Below, in pieces: positions 29,516 through 39,037 of a DNA stretch of 59,204 nt. The stretch spans positions 1-59,204 of the forward strand of contig SCSZ01000002.1 of the NCBI GenBank assembly GCA_004322265.1, given 5' to 3'. Each line of letters opens with the position of its first letter. Within the stretch, counting starts at the first letter, position 1. The notes below the pieces were generated by a model that was given only the letters and a program-made list of their open reading frames with translations, ran no database searches and was not told the DNA's origin. Position numbers and translations under genes: made by a program. Source of the stretch: Patescibacteria group bacterium (GTDB lineage Bacteria > Patescibacteriota > Saccharimonadia > Saccharimonadales > Saccharimonadaceae).

Positions 29516-30298
29516 ATGAGAATACCTAAAGAACCTATCAATCGCCCAGATGGCGAAAGGCTCGTCACTGTCAACTGGCTGAAGACCAAGCGAGAAAGAG
29601 TTGCTGAGCTGCGTCGTACCCGGGCAGAGTCCCAGCTTGCCGATACGTCGCTGATTATCCCAGCTGCGCAGCATCCCCTTGTTGGTGGTATACTACCAAA
29701 TCCAGAGTTTGAAGTAAGACTTGCTGCTGCACTAGAAGAATACAAGAAGACAATTACAGCCGGTGGTAAAGCAGAGTTCTTCTTAACTGGTAACCGTCAT
29801 CACGACTCGGCGTCAGGTGAAACTGATAATGTTGCCCTTTACGACGCTGCAGGTTTATGGCTGATGCAACATAAAGTTCCTGCCGAGGCGCTACACGGCA
29901 AAGATTGGTTGGATCTATATAACGCACGGCAGTACAACGGTGCAGCGGAAATAAAAGTAGCCGCCAAGGGCTTCATAGATAATCCTCGATTTTCTGACGT
30001 TACGTATGTCAGCTCTCCAGGACAACGCGAGCGCGCAACTATGTACGGCCTCGCCTATGAGATACCCCTCGATGTAATGGTACCACCGGATCTCTCCGCT
30101 AATCAACAAGAGCTGTTCCATAGCCAAGGTACTCTGGGGCTAGCACTCAACGGATTCACTCGAGTGCTTGACCCTTACGGTACGAGTCGACTCCTAACAA
30201 AAATGACTGCAGATCGTATTCCGCCTGATGGCAATGTCGGTACAGTACCTGAGCAGCTATCAAATTACGCAGATCTTCCTTGGTATGCAACTACCTAA
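29516..30298 (+). CDS. Uncharacterised protein, possibly DUF218/YdcF-like
   Basis: The 260-residue soluble protein has no clear family signature. The order FFLTGNRHHDSASGETDN, then a helix, then the TYVSSPGQRERATMYGL segment, then ALNGFTRVLDPYGTSRLL near the end, recalls the YdcF/DUF218 fold, which is also suspected for the next gene. TATACT at 29507-29512 is only 3 nt from the ATG, too close to give a leader containing it; TATAGT near 29477 could serve instead. It follows rmlA by 66 bp. Confidence 0.6.
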   Translation: MRIPKEPINRPDGERLVTVNWLKTKRERVAELRRTRAESQLADTSLIIPAAQHPLVGGILPNPEFEVRLAAALEEYKKTITAGGKAEFFLTGNRHHDSASGETDNVALYDAAGLWLMQHKVPAEALHGKDWLDLYNARQYNGAAEIKVAAKGFIDNPRFSDVTYVSSPGQRERATMYGLAYEIPLDVMVPPDLSANQQELFHSQGTLGLALNGFTRVLDPYGTSRLLTKMTADRIPPDGNVGTVPEQLSNYADLPWYATT

Positions 30299-30318
30299 CC
30301 TACAACAGATCATCGAAG

Positions 30319-30324
30319 TATAAT
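30319..30324 (+). promoter_or_regulatory. -10 element (TATAAT) of second YdcF-like gene
   Basis: A perfect TATAAT ends 9 nt before the ATG at 30334 and no ribosome site fits in between. This supports a leaderless start there rather than the earlier frame opening at 30280. Confidence 0.5.
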
Positions 30325-30333
30325 AAAGTCACA

Positions 30334-30975
30334 ATGTCTCATAATACTGCCACTCAACTTATCGTCTTTGGTCGTGGACTCGAGATTCGTGGATCCAGTA
30401 TAAAGCTAAGCTCTGCATCTATAGGTCGCGTTGATGCATTGTTGGCGTATATTACATTGCATATCGATATTTTCAAAGTGACACCAGGCTTAGTTGTTCT
30501 CAGTGGTGGATATGCAGGTGCGTCAGAAGGTATCGAAGCCCTACCATACAAGTTCCGCGAAGCGAGTCTTATGCTAGAACGAATCAAATGTGTAACAATT
30601 GAGGGACGTCCAATTAGCGACTACGTTAGTATTTACGCCGAAGTTGAATCGGTTAGCACGCTCGAAAGTGTTCTTAACATTTATGAAAAACGCTATTTTA
30701 AAGATACTGTTTTTAGTGCACGAAATCCTTTAGGTCTCGTCGCTCATACTACTCACTTGCCACGAATAGAATACTTTGTCTGTAAAATACTTGGTCTATC
30801 AAGTCGCTACACTCAAAGAATTGAAGCAGTTAATCAAGATCGTACTAAAAGCGGTATGCCGGAGTTTATTATGTACTATATTACTCGTGTAGTTTTGCTT
30901 GGCGTGCGTAGACATACTACACTTCGTAGCCGTGAGCATCTCATGACTCGCATTGCCTCCTTACTGCGAGGGTAA
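30334..30975 (+). CDS. YdcF/DUF218-like protein
   Basis: The roughly 213-residue protein begins with a hydrophobic strand and IVFGRGLEIRG, followed by GRVDALLAYI and LVVLSGGYAG, the order seen in DUF218/YdcF proteins (nucleotide-binding Rossmann-like fold; some relatives are linked to envelope processes). The usual Glu after the Gly-rich turn may be supplied by SEGIEALP. Function is not established for the family. Its stop lies 5 bp from the convergent flavoprotein gene. Confidence 0.6.
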   Translation: MSHNTATQLIVFGRGLEIRGSSIKLSSASIGRVDALLAYITLHIDIFKVTPGLVVLSGGYAGASEGIEALPYKFREASLMLERIKCVTIEGRPISDYVSIYAEVESVSTLESVLNIYEKRYFKDTVFSARNPLGLVAHTTHLPRIEYFVCKILGLSSRYTQRIEAVNQDRTKSGMPEFIMYYITRVVLLGVRRHTTLRSREHLMTRIASLLRG

Positions 30976-30980
30976 TGTAT

Positions 30981-32435
30981 CTAACTTTCGGGCGTGGTTT
31001 CTTTTATCACCAGGCCAGTTGCAGTAATCTTTGATGACTCTTGGTATTCATCATCACTGTTGACGTTCCATAAGTCATGCTTGCCGTTATCTAGTAGATT
31101 CTCGACAGCGAGCATAGCCATCAGAATACTATGATCTTGGTTGTTATATTTAAACGACCCATAACGACCAATAAACTGCAGATGTTTGTATTCTCTCAAA
31201 TAATTCTCCACTACTTTCAGTGGTTTGCGATAGCCATGTGAATATACAGGGTAACATTTAGGAACTTTCATAACTTTACCGTCTAAGATTTGCGATGCTT
31301 CAACAAGCCCCGTACTTACGAGTTCTCTCTTCGCAAGCTCGATATATTTTTTGTCACTCCAGTGCCAAAAATCGTCTTCATCAAAACACCAATACTCAAG
31401 GGCAAGAATTGTCTCCTTTTTACCGTGAAGAATCTCTGGAACCCAGTTACGGAAATTTGTAATACGACCCATTTTTAGTTCTGGACTGTGAAGATAAATC
31501 CAGTTATCAGGAAACACTTCGCCGCCTTTGAGCTGTAGATAAACGATCAGAGTATTACGAAAGCGTAGTGTGCTGGCTGCTTTTTCGACTTTTGTTGGTA
31601 AGTCCTTTAGGCGACTAACGAGTTGTGTTATTGGCATCGATGAGATAACTTCATCGTACTTACGGACTTCACCAGACTCTAGCTCAACACCGATAATTAC
31701 TTTGCCACGAGCCACAACTGCTTGTACTGGGGTTTTTAAAAAAACTCTCCCGCCGTTTTTCTCAATCGATGTCTTCATACGTTCGTAAATCTCTCCGGTA
31801 CCCTGAACTGGATAGGCAAACTGGTCAACAAGAGTTTTGTGCTTATCACCACCGCCACCAAAAAGCGCGCCTTTAACGGCTTCCCATAATGATAGCTTCT
31901 TAATACGCTGGGCTGCAAATTCCGCATCAAGTTCTGAAGTTGGAATACCCCATAACTTCTCGGCATATGTCTTAAAGAAGTGCCGAGCTAAGCGCTTACC
32001 AAAGCGTGCCTCGACCCATGACTCAAATGTCGTACCTAGATCGCGACCACCTGGTTTTACGCGTTGCCAAATATAGCTACTGACTGAAAAGATGGACTCT
32101 TTTAAGCCAAGGTTTTCAAGCACATTGGTAACTTTAATTGGATAATTATAGAACTTATTTTGATACATAATGCGGCTCAAACGATTAACCATTTTGTAAT
32201 CTTTACCGACAACTTCAAGCCATAATTTATTAACCCGAGGATCACTACTAAAGAAACGATGCGCACCAATATCGACGGTTTGTCCCCACAATTCTATAGA
32301 TCGCGACATACCACCTACGTATGGCGCTGCCTCGTATAAGTCTACTTTAACTCCGCGTTTTGCAAGCATATATGCCGCTGTTGCACCCGCTGGACCTGCA
32401 CCAATAACAGCAACGCTTAGGTTAGTTTTAGCCAT
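30981..32435 (-). CDS. FAD-dependent amine-oxidase/UDP-galactopyranose-mutase-like protein
   Basis: The 484-residue flavoprotein starts with the dinucleotide motif GAGPAGATAAYMLAKRG and has GGMSRSIELWG and DIGAHRFFSSDPRV, then a substrate domain with WGIPTSELDAEFAAQRI and a C-terminal FAD segment (QFIGRYGSFKYNNQDHS). These fit a family annotated as NAD(P)/FAD-dependent oxidoreductase or UDP-galactopyranose mutase-like and common in glycan clusters. Whether it isomerises a sugar nucleotide or oxidises an isoprenoid is unclear. GGAG precedes the ATG by 8 nt. Confidence 0.78.
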   Translation of the reverse strand: MAKTNLSVAVIGAGPAGATAAYMLAKRGVKVDLYEAAPYVGGMSRSIELWGQTVDIGAHRFFSSDPRVNKLWLEVVGKDYKMVNRLSRIMYQNKFYNYPIKVTNVLENLGLKESIFSVSSYIWQRVKPGGRDLGTTFESWVEARFGKRLARHFFKTYAEKLWGIPTSELDAEFAAQRIKKLSLWEAVKGALFGGGGDKHKTLVDQFAYPVQGTGEIYERMKTSIEKNGGRVFLKTPVQAVVARGKVIIGVELESGEVRKYDEVISSMPITQLVSRLKDLPTKVEKAASTLRFRNTLIVYLQLKGGEVFPDNWIYLHSPELKMGRITNFRNWVPEILHGKKETILALEYWCFDEDDFWHWSDKKYIELAKRELVSTGLVEASQILDGKVMKVPKCYPVYSHGYRKPLKVVENYLREYKHLQFIGRYGSFKYNNQDHSILMAMLAVENLLDNGKHDLWNVNSDDEYQESSKITATGLVIKETTPES

Positions 32436-32467
32436 GAACCACTACTCCTCAAATTAATACTTCACGT

Positions 32468-32487
32468 AAAAAACACTATTGTTTTTT
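32468..32487. terminator. Weak AT-rich hairpin, possible bidirectional terminator
   Basis: AAAAAACA pairs with TGTTTTTT around CTAT, in the 82-bp gap between GtrA-like and flavoprotein genes. It is an A/T-only stem except for one pair, so the call is tentative. Confidence 0.3.
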
Positions 32488-32517
32488 TGCTCAGTAGACA
32501 ATGTTATTTAACGTTAA

Positions 32518-33000
32518 TTATATACTACTTGAGTGACTCTTTTCAATGTTATTGCTCGATCTATCGTTAAGCTTCATCAAAAGAATTCTACGAAGGCTAA
32601 AACTGTAAAAAACAATTAGCGCTACTGCAACGAGTTTTGCAATTAAGTAATACAAATGAAAAAACTCGACCGATATCCATATAATTAGTTCGTTAAGGAC
32701 CAGTCCTCCTAGTCCTATGATCGTAAAAAACAAGAGCTCTTTTTTGACCTGGCCACTACTTTTAAATACCCAAGCGATACTCAAGAAATAATTAACAATA
32801 TTGCCTACAATGAATGCAAGCGCTGCAGCCAACAGGTAGTATATATGAAGAACGGAAGCACAGAAAAAGAGCGTAAGTATATCAGCGAGCGCCGAGAATC
32901 CCCCTACAAACAAATAACGAAAAAATTGCACGAATCCACTATCGGATTTTTCTTTGAATAGCATTACAAATAGATTTTTGATCGACAGTCTATCGGACAT
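32518..33000 (-). CDS. GtrA-family membrane protein
   Basis: The roughly 160-residue protein has four membrane spans, with FFRYLFVGGFSALADI and a later GNIVNYFLSIAWVF segment typical of GtrA. GtrA proteins are thought to flip or help flip polyprenol-phosphate sugars made by GtrB-type GT2 enzymes. The ATG at 33000 lies just after the upstream epimerase stop; one at 33015 would overlap it by 13 bp. A second GtrA is at 46268. Confidence 0.87.
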   Translation of the reverse strand: MSDRLSIKNLFVMLFKEKSDSGFVQFFRYLFVGGFSALADILTLFFCASVLHIYYLLAAALAFIVGNIVNYFLSIAWVFKSSGQVKKELLFFTIIGLGGLVLNELIIWISVEFFHLYYLIAKLVAVALIVFYSFSLRRILLMKLNDRSSNNIEKSHSSSI

Positions 33001-33002
33001 CA

Positions 33003-34046
33003 CTAAGATAGCCATTTCAGTAAGCGAATCACACCCATTCTCGCAGCCTGCTTGTGGGCTGAAGCATTATGACGGCCTTCTATATCCTTACGGTGTTGGT
33101 GGTAATACTCATACGCTTTATATAGCATATCTTGATTGGTCAATTTTGGTTTCCAGTCCAGTTCCTTTTTGATTTTTGTCGTATCAAATACAAAATTTTC
33201 TGCAATCATTTTGTATTGATAAGGTCCAAGTGGAGAGAGCCTGAGGACATGAGCAAGCTTCATAAGCGGAAGAGCAATTTTGCGAGAAAAGCTCGTTACC
33301 CTCGCCTTAGTATGAGCCTTATCGATAACAAATTCGTATGCTTCTTTAAACGTCGGAACATTATCTGCACCAATATTAAATATATTGGATTTACTGTAGT
33401 CAAGTGATTTAATACAAGCATCAACTAAGTCTTGCGCATAAATAAATTGATAGCGATTATCACCCCCGCCAACTACCCATACCTTTCTACCTTCATCAAT
33501 AAATTCAAACAAAATAGCAAGCAAGCCCAGACGACCTGCATCAATAATTGTTGGGCATCGGAAGATTACGACGTTAAAATCATTTTTATATTCGAGAAGA
33601 ATCTGCTCTCCCTCAAGTTTAGAGCGTCCATAAATTTCTACTGGAAATGGTGCATCTTCTTCAGTAATTGCATGGTCAAGGCCTTTTCCCCATAGACAAT
33701 TTGATGATGTGAAGATTACTTTTTTGATACCATATTTTTTCGCCACCTCCGCAACATTGCGCGTTCCCGTCACATTACTTTCCCACAAAAAGTCTTTATT
33801 TTTGACGGCATGCGCCAACATTGCAGCTGTATGAAAAACGGCATAGAAGTTATGTTTTTTAGCAATTTTGTCTAAAAGTTTTTTATCCCTTATATCACCC
33901 TTATACGAGACGAGATTTTTATGTCTGTACTCATCATCTTCAAGATCAATCGAAACACAGTGGTACCCTTTATTAAGTAATTCTCTCTTCAGAATGTCAC
34001 CAAAGAAACCCGCACCACCTGTTATAAGTATATTTCTTGTCCCCAT
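33003..34046 (-). CDS. NAD-dependent epimerase/dehydratase (extended SDR)
   Basis: The 347-residue protein has TGGAGFFGDIL, YKGDIRD, FHTAAML, SSNCLWG and the catalytic YGRSKLEGE. The C-terminal region (NIGADNVPTF) resembles UDP-hexose epimerases. The product sugar is unknown. It is transcribed with the GtrA gene. TAGTAT (34061-34056 on the minus strand) gives a possible leaderless start. Confidence 0.82.
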   Translation of the reverse strand: MGTRNILITGGAGFFGDILKRELLNKGYHCVSIDLEDDEYRHKNLVSYKGDIRDKKLLDKIAKKHNFYAVFHTAAMLAHAVKNKDFLWESNVTGTRNVAEVAKKYGIKKVIFTSSNCLWGKGLDHAITEEDAPFPVEIYGRSKLEGEQILLEYKNDFNVVIFRCPTIIDAGRLGLLAILFEFIDEGRKVWVVGGGDNRYQFIYAQDLVDACIKSLDYSKSNIFNIGADNVPTFKEAYEFVIDKAHTKARVTSFSRKIALPLMKLAHVLRLSPLGPYQYKMIAENFVFDTTKIKKELDWKPKLTNQDMLYKAYEYYHQHRKDIEGRHNASAHKQAARMGVIRLLKWLS

Positions 34047-34175
34047 TGTTTACCTATACTAACATATTTTGAGCGAGGTTTGTGTGGACATATTCAATCA
34101 AATTGCAGCAAAGAGTGTTCCCTGTTATTATGAGATTTGTATTTAGTAATAGGCTCGCTGAGATGGATGGTAAGT

Positions 34176-36095
34176 ATGTTAAAGAAACTAATTCGCAATC
34201 CCTTTTTGTATATTTTACTTGTTAGTTACTACTGTATTTGGCTTATTTGGGATGGTATTAAGCTTCCTTTTCACAATCCAGCAGACATCATTAGCTCACT
34301 GCCTCTTATGGGGTATAACCCTGCAAATAACATTTTGCGATTCGTACTAGCGGTACTAGTTCCACCAGTTGCCTGTCTCCTGGTGTGGTTAGTTCTTAAT
34401 AGAAGGCCTAAAAGATTCTGGAAATTCTACGGTCGCGTTCGGTACCCTCGCATTATCCTTGGCACTATTATTGTTATGGTATGTGTACTGCTAACAGTAG
34501 CGATGGGCATAGAGCAAAATAGTACAAACCCAGCTAATAACCAAACGGGCGTATATGGCGGTCCTTATTCCCACGCACTTGTTGATACTTTCCATGAAGG
34601 AGAGACGCTCGGTCCAGCTCTTGCGTATGAACAGCCCAACCTAGCTCCATATCGTGACTTCGTAATGATCCATGGTGTTTTCCAAGACGCCCTTCGATCA
34701 GTGATAGCTTTTAAGCTATTCGGCACTAGTATCGCCGCAACTCGAGCTTTCACTGTCATTTTAGGTATCATTGCCTTTTTGTCTTACTACATTCTTTTGT
34801 TGGTTCTGTTCAAAGGTAATTTATTCAAATCTGCAACTGGATTATGGGTTCTAGCTTTATTAATGCTTCCAGCTACAACACTGCCTTTCATTGGATCGTC
34901 AATCTTTGGCGTCCAATTCCCGTTTAGAGACATCGCTACTATACTGTTTTTGATTACGGCCGTTACTGGTCTGCGACTTATACCGACCGATAAAAAGAAA
35001 AAATTAATGATTGCTAGTCTCGTCATTGGCTTTATAGCAACTGCTGGGTTTGCAAACTCGCTAGACAGAGCACTCTACGTAGGTGCGCTGTCAGTAGTTT
35101 GGCTTGTCCTCGGTTATATTATGTTTAATGCGCCAAAAAGGTTCCTGAAAAACGTATTCTTACCTTACTGCGTCGGCTTTTTACTAGGTATCCCTATCCT
35201 TGGTATGGCGCTTAAATGGGATTATGCAGATTTTCTTAACTACGCATTTAATATGTCCAGGTACAAAGAGTACTTGGATGGCATAGTTTTGACACGACCT
35301 AATTTTGCTATAGGCCTTACACTGGTAGTTGTCGCTGCGTTGATTACGGCCGTAGGTGCGACCCTTATTAGTGTCCTCAAAAAGCCGCTTAAGTCAAAGA
35401 GGGGAATAAAAAGTAAAATCTATGCTATTCAGTTGACTATTACTCCTCTGGTTCGTAAATATTCTATACCCATACTATTACTAGCAACAGGCGCATTTTT
35501 CCTTCGAAGTGCAATTGGTCGAACGCTACCCGACCACTGGGTATATAGTGTTCAGTGGCTCTACTTATCTCTACTGTACGTTGGTGTTAATTATGCCTAT
35601 AATAAATTCAAAGATAGACAAAAAATCTTTAATTTTGTTACCGTGATGATTCTCGGATTTGTGTTTATATTCTTTGGCATCGCTGTGAAACATATCGACA
35701 TACGTAATGACACCTTTCCGATCAACGTTCCCGATAGTGTCTTGATGAGAGCTGACTACATCCAGACAGCTAATTACCTCAAGCAACACTTGACGGGTGA
35801 CGAAACATTTGTCACCCTCACATCCGAATGGTCGTGGTACTACTTTGTTGGTAAACCTTCTCCGATTCGATATGCGGTTATTTGGTATGCCTTTACTAAG
35901 GACCAGCGTTTAGAGATTGCTAACGAAGTCGATAAGGGAACGAACATAAAATACATTATTACAAACAACAATTGGACAACCGATTTTGACTATGTTCCTA
36001 ATAAAACTCGCTTCCCGGAGCTATACTCTGTTCTCAAGAAGGACTACGTGCAGTATGTTGGATTTGGCCAACAAACAATCTGGATTAGAAAATAA
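34176..36095 (+). CDS. GT-C-like integral membrane protein
   Basis: The roughly 639-residue protein has about 12 membrane spans. After the second span a loop holds FHEGETLGP and later YRDFVMIHG, acidic motifs in the position of GT-C catalytic residues. A soluble outer domain follows the last span (about 530-639). Probably transfers a sugar from a polyprenol-phosphate donor outside the membrane. The ATG at 34176 (MLKKLIRN) is chosen; ATG 34167 and TTG 34137 are in frame. Divergent from the epimerase gene. Confidence 0.62.
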   Translation: MLKKLIRNPFLYILLVSYYCIWLIWDGIKLPFHNPADIISSLPLMGYNPANNILRFVLAVLVPPVACLLVWLVLNRRPKRFWKFYGRVRYPRIILGTIIVMVCVLLTVAMGIEQNSTNPANNQTGVYGGPYSHALVDTFHEGETLGPALAYEQPNLAPYRDFVMIHGVFQDALRSVIAFKLFGTSIAATRAFTVILGIIAFLSYYILLLVLFKGNLFKSATGLWVLALLMLPATTLPFIGSSIFGVQFPFRDIATILFLITAVTGLRLIPTDKKKKLMIASLVIGFIATAGFANSLDRALYVGALSVVWLVLGYIMFNAPKRFLKNVFLPYCVGFLLGIPILGMALKWDYADFLNYAFNMSRYKEYLDGIVLTRPNFAIGLTLVVVAALITAVGATLISVLKKPLKSKRGIKSKIYAIQLTITPLVRKYSIPILLLATGAFFLRSAIGRTLPDHWVYSVQWLYLSLLYVGVNYAYNKFKDRQKIFNFVTVMILGFVFIFFGIAVKHIDIRNDTFPINVPDSVLMRADYIQTANYLKQHLTGDETFVTLTSEWSWYYFVGKPSPIRYAVIWYAFTKDQRLEIANEVDKGTNIKYIITNNNWTTDFDYVPNKTRFPELYSVLKKDYVQYVGFGQQTIWIRK

Positions 36096-36174
36096 GCTGC
36101 CTCGTTTGACACCTTGATTTGTCTTATTGTTTGACGTACAATTGTTTGTAGGATAAAGAAAAAGTAACACAAAC

Positions 36175-36759
36175 ATGAGAATCGATAAGAAGGTTAATAA
36201 AAAACCAGTCAAAAAAATTCTACTCATTGTGGTGGTTATATTAGTTTTTGCTGCGGCATACCTCATTACTGCGCATGCTGCAACACTCTGGCCTTTTAGG
36301 GCGAATCCAGTTGCAAGTACTGTAAAATCTACCCCTTCTTCTACTGCTTCAGGGAGTCAATCGGCAACCGTTGGCGCAAAGGCAACTGACACCGCAAATT
36401 CATCGAGTACTGGTACAACGACAAAAAACAGTTCAACGGATGGCTCCAGTTCATCACCTATTTCATCTGATGTAAGTATAATCTCAAGTGGCCAAAACGG
36501 CGACACCCTCTCCGTTAGAACGCTAATTGCAGATATTGAAAGTTCTGGAACCTGTACACTTACCTTGTCTAAAGGCTCAACGAGGGTTACTAACATTCCT
36601 TCAGTTGGCATACAAGCAGGCCCAAGCAGTTCAACCTGTCAAGGATTTGATGTGTCAATTTCACAATATGGTATAACCTCAGGTACTTGGACTATTGTGA
36701 TAGACGTTACTTCTGGCTCGACAACAAACTCCACTACAGGAACGGTCGTAATTCAATGA
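36175..36759 (+). CDS. Small secreted/membrane-anchored Ser/Thr-rich protein
   Basis: The 194-residue protein has a Lys-rich start, one hydrophobic segment (16-35) ending near AHA, a Ser/Thr-rich linker (about 45-95) and a C-terminal beta-rich domain (about 100-194) of Ig-like character with two Cys (SGTCTLTL, SSTCQGF) that could form a disulphide. No family recognised. Its stop overlaps the next gene's ATG (ATGA), so the two are co-translated. Confidence 0.65.
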   Translation: MRIDKKVNKKPVKKILLIVVVILVFAAAYLITAHAATLWPFRANPVASTVKSTPSSTASGSQSATVGAKATDTANSSSTGTTTKNSSTDGSSSSPISSDVSIISSGQNGDTLSVRTLIADIESSGTCTLTLSKGSTRVTNIPSVGIQAGPSSSTCQGFDVSISQYGITSGTWTIVIDVTSGSTTNSTTGTVVIQ

Positions 36760-38117
36760 TACTTCCTATACCTAAGCAAAAACTATGGGGAATTGGCCTA
36801 GGTATTATCCCTGTCATCATCTTATTAGTATTGGGTCTTGTAGTTAGTCACGCCATCTTCGTGAACACCAAAGCAAGTGCCAGCACTGCTGGATGGGATC
36901 CGGGTAATATTCTTACCGACTCGGTCATGACTGCAAGTGGCACAATGTCAGCAAGTCAAATTCAAGCCTTCCTTATAGGTAAGGTTACTATTTGCGACAC
37001 CGCTGGACTCCTCCCCGCTTCAGACTTTGGTAGACCCGATCTAACACACGCACAATACGCGGCAACCCGAGGATGGGCTGCACCACCTTACCCCTGCCTG
37101 AAAGACTATAGCGAAAATGGCCTTAGCGCCGCACAAATCATTTATAACGTGGCTCAGCAGTACCAAATCAATCCTGAAGTACTTATTGTTCTATTACAAA
37201 AAGAGCAAGGCCTCGTCACGGATACTTGGCCACTTCCAGGCGAGTATCGCTCAGCGACGGGCTATGGCTGTCCAGATAATGCTGCGTGTGACAGCCAGTA
37301 CTACGGATTCACCAATCAAGTAACTTGGGCCGCTAAAATGTACCATGCGATCGAGACTAACAGTACAACCTGGTACTCGCCGTATGTGCTTGGCAACAAC
37401 ACAATCTACTACAACCCAGGTCCTTTCAACAGCACGACTCAAACATACTACGGAAGGTTCGGCACCAGTCGAGACATTCAATACTGTGGTGCAACTACGG
37501 TTAATATCCAAAATAAGGCTACGCAGGCCCTCTATGATTACACGCCATATCAACCAAACGCAGCTGCGTTTGGTAGCGGTGATATATGCTCCTCATACGG
37601 TAACTTAAACTTCTATTCTTACTTTACTGACTGGTTTAGCAGCACTCAAGTAGCTGGCGCTTGTTCAGGCACAGAATCACCAAATACCTTTGTGCGAAGT
37701 TTTTATAACACCCGAACCTTTGAACATTTTTACTCAGCCTACGATTGCGACATAACCTTTCTGAAGAATCTTGGATACGTCAATGAAGGTGCGGTTTTCA
37801 ATACAACGCCTTCTACGGCACCATGGGCAGTACCTATATATAGATATTACAATCCCTCTACTGGATTGCACTTGTGGAGTGCTACCCTTAGTACCCCTGA
37901 TCAACTAGTAGCTAGCAATACTGGCTACCAACAAGAAGCCGGCATTGTATTTTACGTTGCACGTTCTGACATGCCAAACGTCACTCCAATTATGTCGTAT
38001 TATAATCCCAAGACTTATCAACATGTCCTAGGCCTATCCCTTACGCCACAAGCAGCCGCCTCATTGTTTAGTGGTGCCGGCTATAGCTTAGAAGGACCGG
38101 CATTCTCGACCCAATAG
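36756..38117 (+). CDS. Secreted lysozyme-like protein with DUF5648-type repeats
   Basis: The 453-residue protein has a membrane anchor or signal (about 8-33), then a domain (about 85-200) with GLSAAQIIYNVAQQYQINPE, VLLQKEQGLVTDTWP and YRSATGYGCPD, shared with actinobacterial secreted proteins once labelled haemagglutinin. The Glu in KEQG fits a transglycosylase-like active site. The C-terminal third carries three repeats of the type YNPxTxxH (near 315, 355 and 405), as in DUF5648. It probably binds or cuts wall glycan; activity is inferred. Six or more Cys suggest disulphides. Confidence 0.7.
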   Translation: MILPIPKQKLWGIGLGIIPVIILLVLGLVVSHAIFVNTKASASTAGWDPGNILTDSVMTASGTMSASQIQAFLIGKVTICDTAGLLPASDFGRPDLTHAQYAATRGWAAPPYPCLKDYSENGLSAAQIIYNVAQQYQINPEVLIVLLQKEQGLVTDTWPLPGEYRSATGYGCPDNAACDSQYYGFTNQVTWAAKMYHAIETNSTTWYSPYVLGNNTIYYNPGPFNSTTQTYYGRFGTSRDIQYCGATTVNIQNKATQALYDYTPYQPNAAAFGSGDICSSYGNLNFYSYFTDWFSSTQVAGACSGTESPNTFVRSFYNTRTFEHFYSAYDCDITFLKNLGYVNEGAVFNTTPSTAPWAVPIYRYYNPSTGLHLWSATLSTPDQLVASNTGYQQEAGIVFYVARSDMPNVTPIMSYYNPKTYQHVLGLSLTPQAAASLFSGAGYSLEGPAFSTQ

Positions 38118-38119
38118 AT

Positions 38120-39034
38120 TTACTGTACGGTCTTTTTCAAACCTTCTGAAAGAGTAGTGGTGTTTAATGTACCGAATTCTTCGTTAAACCTTTTTATACT
38201 TACTCGGGCATTTTGTAAGAAAGTCTTTGGCGCCTCAGCATGAGCAACTTTCGCTGTAAGGCCAGTAGCCTCCTCAATAGATTCAATAATTTCATTCAAG
38301 TTTGTTTGGTAACCACTCCCGATATTGTAGGTATGGTGCTCAGCATTAGCAAAAGACTTAACAATCATTTTTGTTGCATCACGAATATATATATAATCGC
38401 GAGAACCCGTACCGTCACCATAGACAGTTAATTCTTCGCCCTTCTTAATCTTGCCAATAAAAATCGGTATAACACCTTGGTTACTATTTGAAGGTTGCCT
38501 AGGACCATAAGGGTTAGTTAGACGGTATGATATAGACTTCATTCCATATTTACGATTAAAGTACGCCAAGTAGTACTCAGTGCCTAACTTGCCGATACCG
38601 TATGGCGAAACAGGAATCGGGGCATCCATCTCACTTGCTTCTTTATGTTCAGAAAGCGACCCGTAGACTGCACCACCTGATGACATAAACATAACCTTCT
38701 TAACATTGGCTGCCACACACTGTTCAAATATTTGAACATTGCGAAGTATATTAAGGGTTATATCGCCATATGGATCACTATCAGAGGCGAAAGGTGTCGT
38801 CGCAGAAAAGGAATGAAAAACATAATCAACCCCTTCTAGTGCTTTATATACTGCTTGGTCATCAAAGATGTCACCCACAAAAACTTCAACTTGCTTATTC
38901 TTCACAAACCTCACTGGACTACCAAATCGATCAAACGCACGTACTGAATAGCCTGCTTCAACTAGCTCATCAACAAGATGACTTCCCACGAAGCCATTTG
39001 CACCTATAACAAGACATTTTCCTAAACCTACCAT
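38120..39034 (-). CDS. NAD-dependent epimerase/dehydratase (UDP-glucose 4-epimerase-like)
   Basis: The 304-residue extended SDR has IGANGFVGSHLVDEL, MSSGGAVYG, the catalytic YGIGKLGTE, and TNPYGPRQ with YGDGTGSRDYIY. The pattern fits GalE-type or related nucleotide-sugar epimerases. It is the last gene of the wzm-wzt-GT operon, starting 3 bp after the tandem GT gene, so its product is probably a sugar of the exported chain. Confidence 0.85.
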   Translation of the reverse strand: MVGLGKCLVIGANGFVGSHLVDELVEAGYSVRAFDRFGSPVRFVKNKQVEVFVGDIFDDQAVYKALEGVDYVFHSFSATTPFASDSDPYGDITLNILRNVQIFEQCVAANVKKVMFMSSGGAVYGSLSEHKEASEMDAPIPVSPYGIGKLGTEYYLAYFNRKYGMKSISYRLTNPYGPRQPSNSNQGVIPIFIGKIKKGEELTVYGDGTGSRDYIYIRDATKMIVKSFANAEHHTYNIGSGYQTNLNEIIESIEEATGLTAKVAHAEAPKTFLQNARVSIKRFNEEFGTLNTTTLSEGLKKTVQ

Positions 39035-39037
39035 TAC

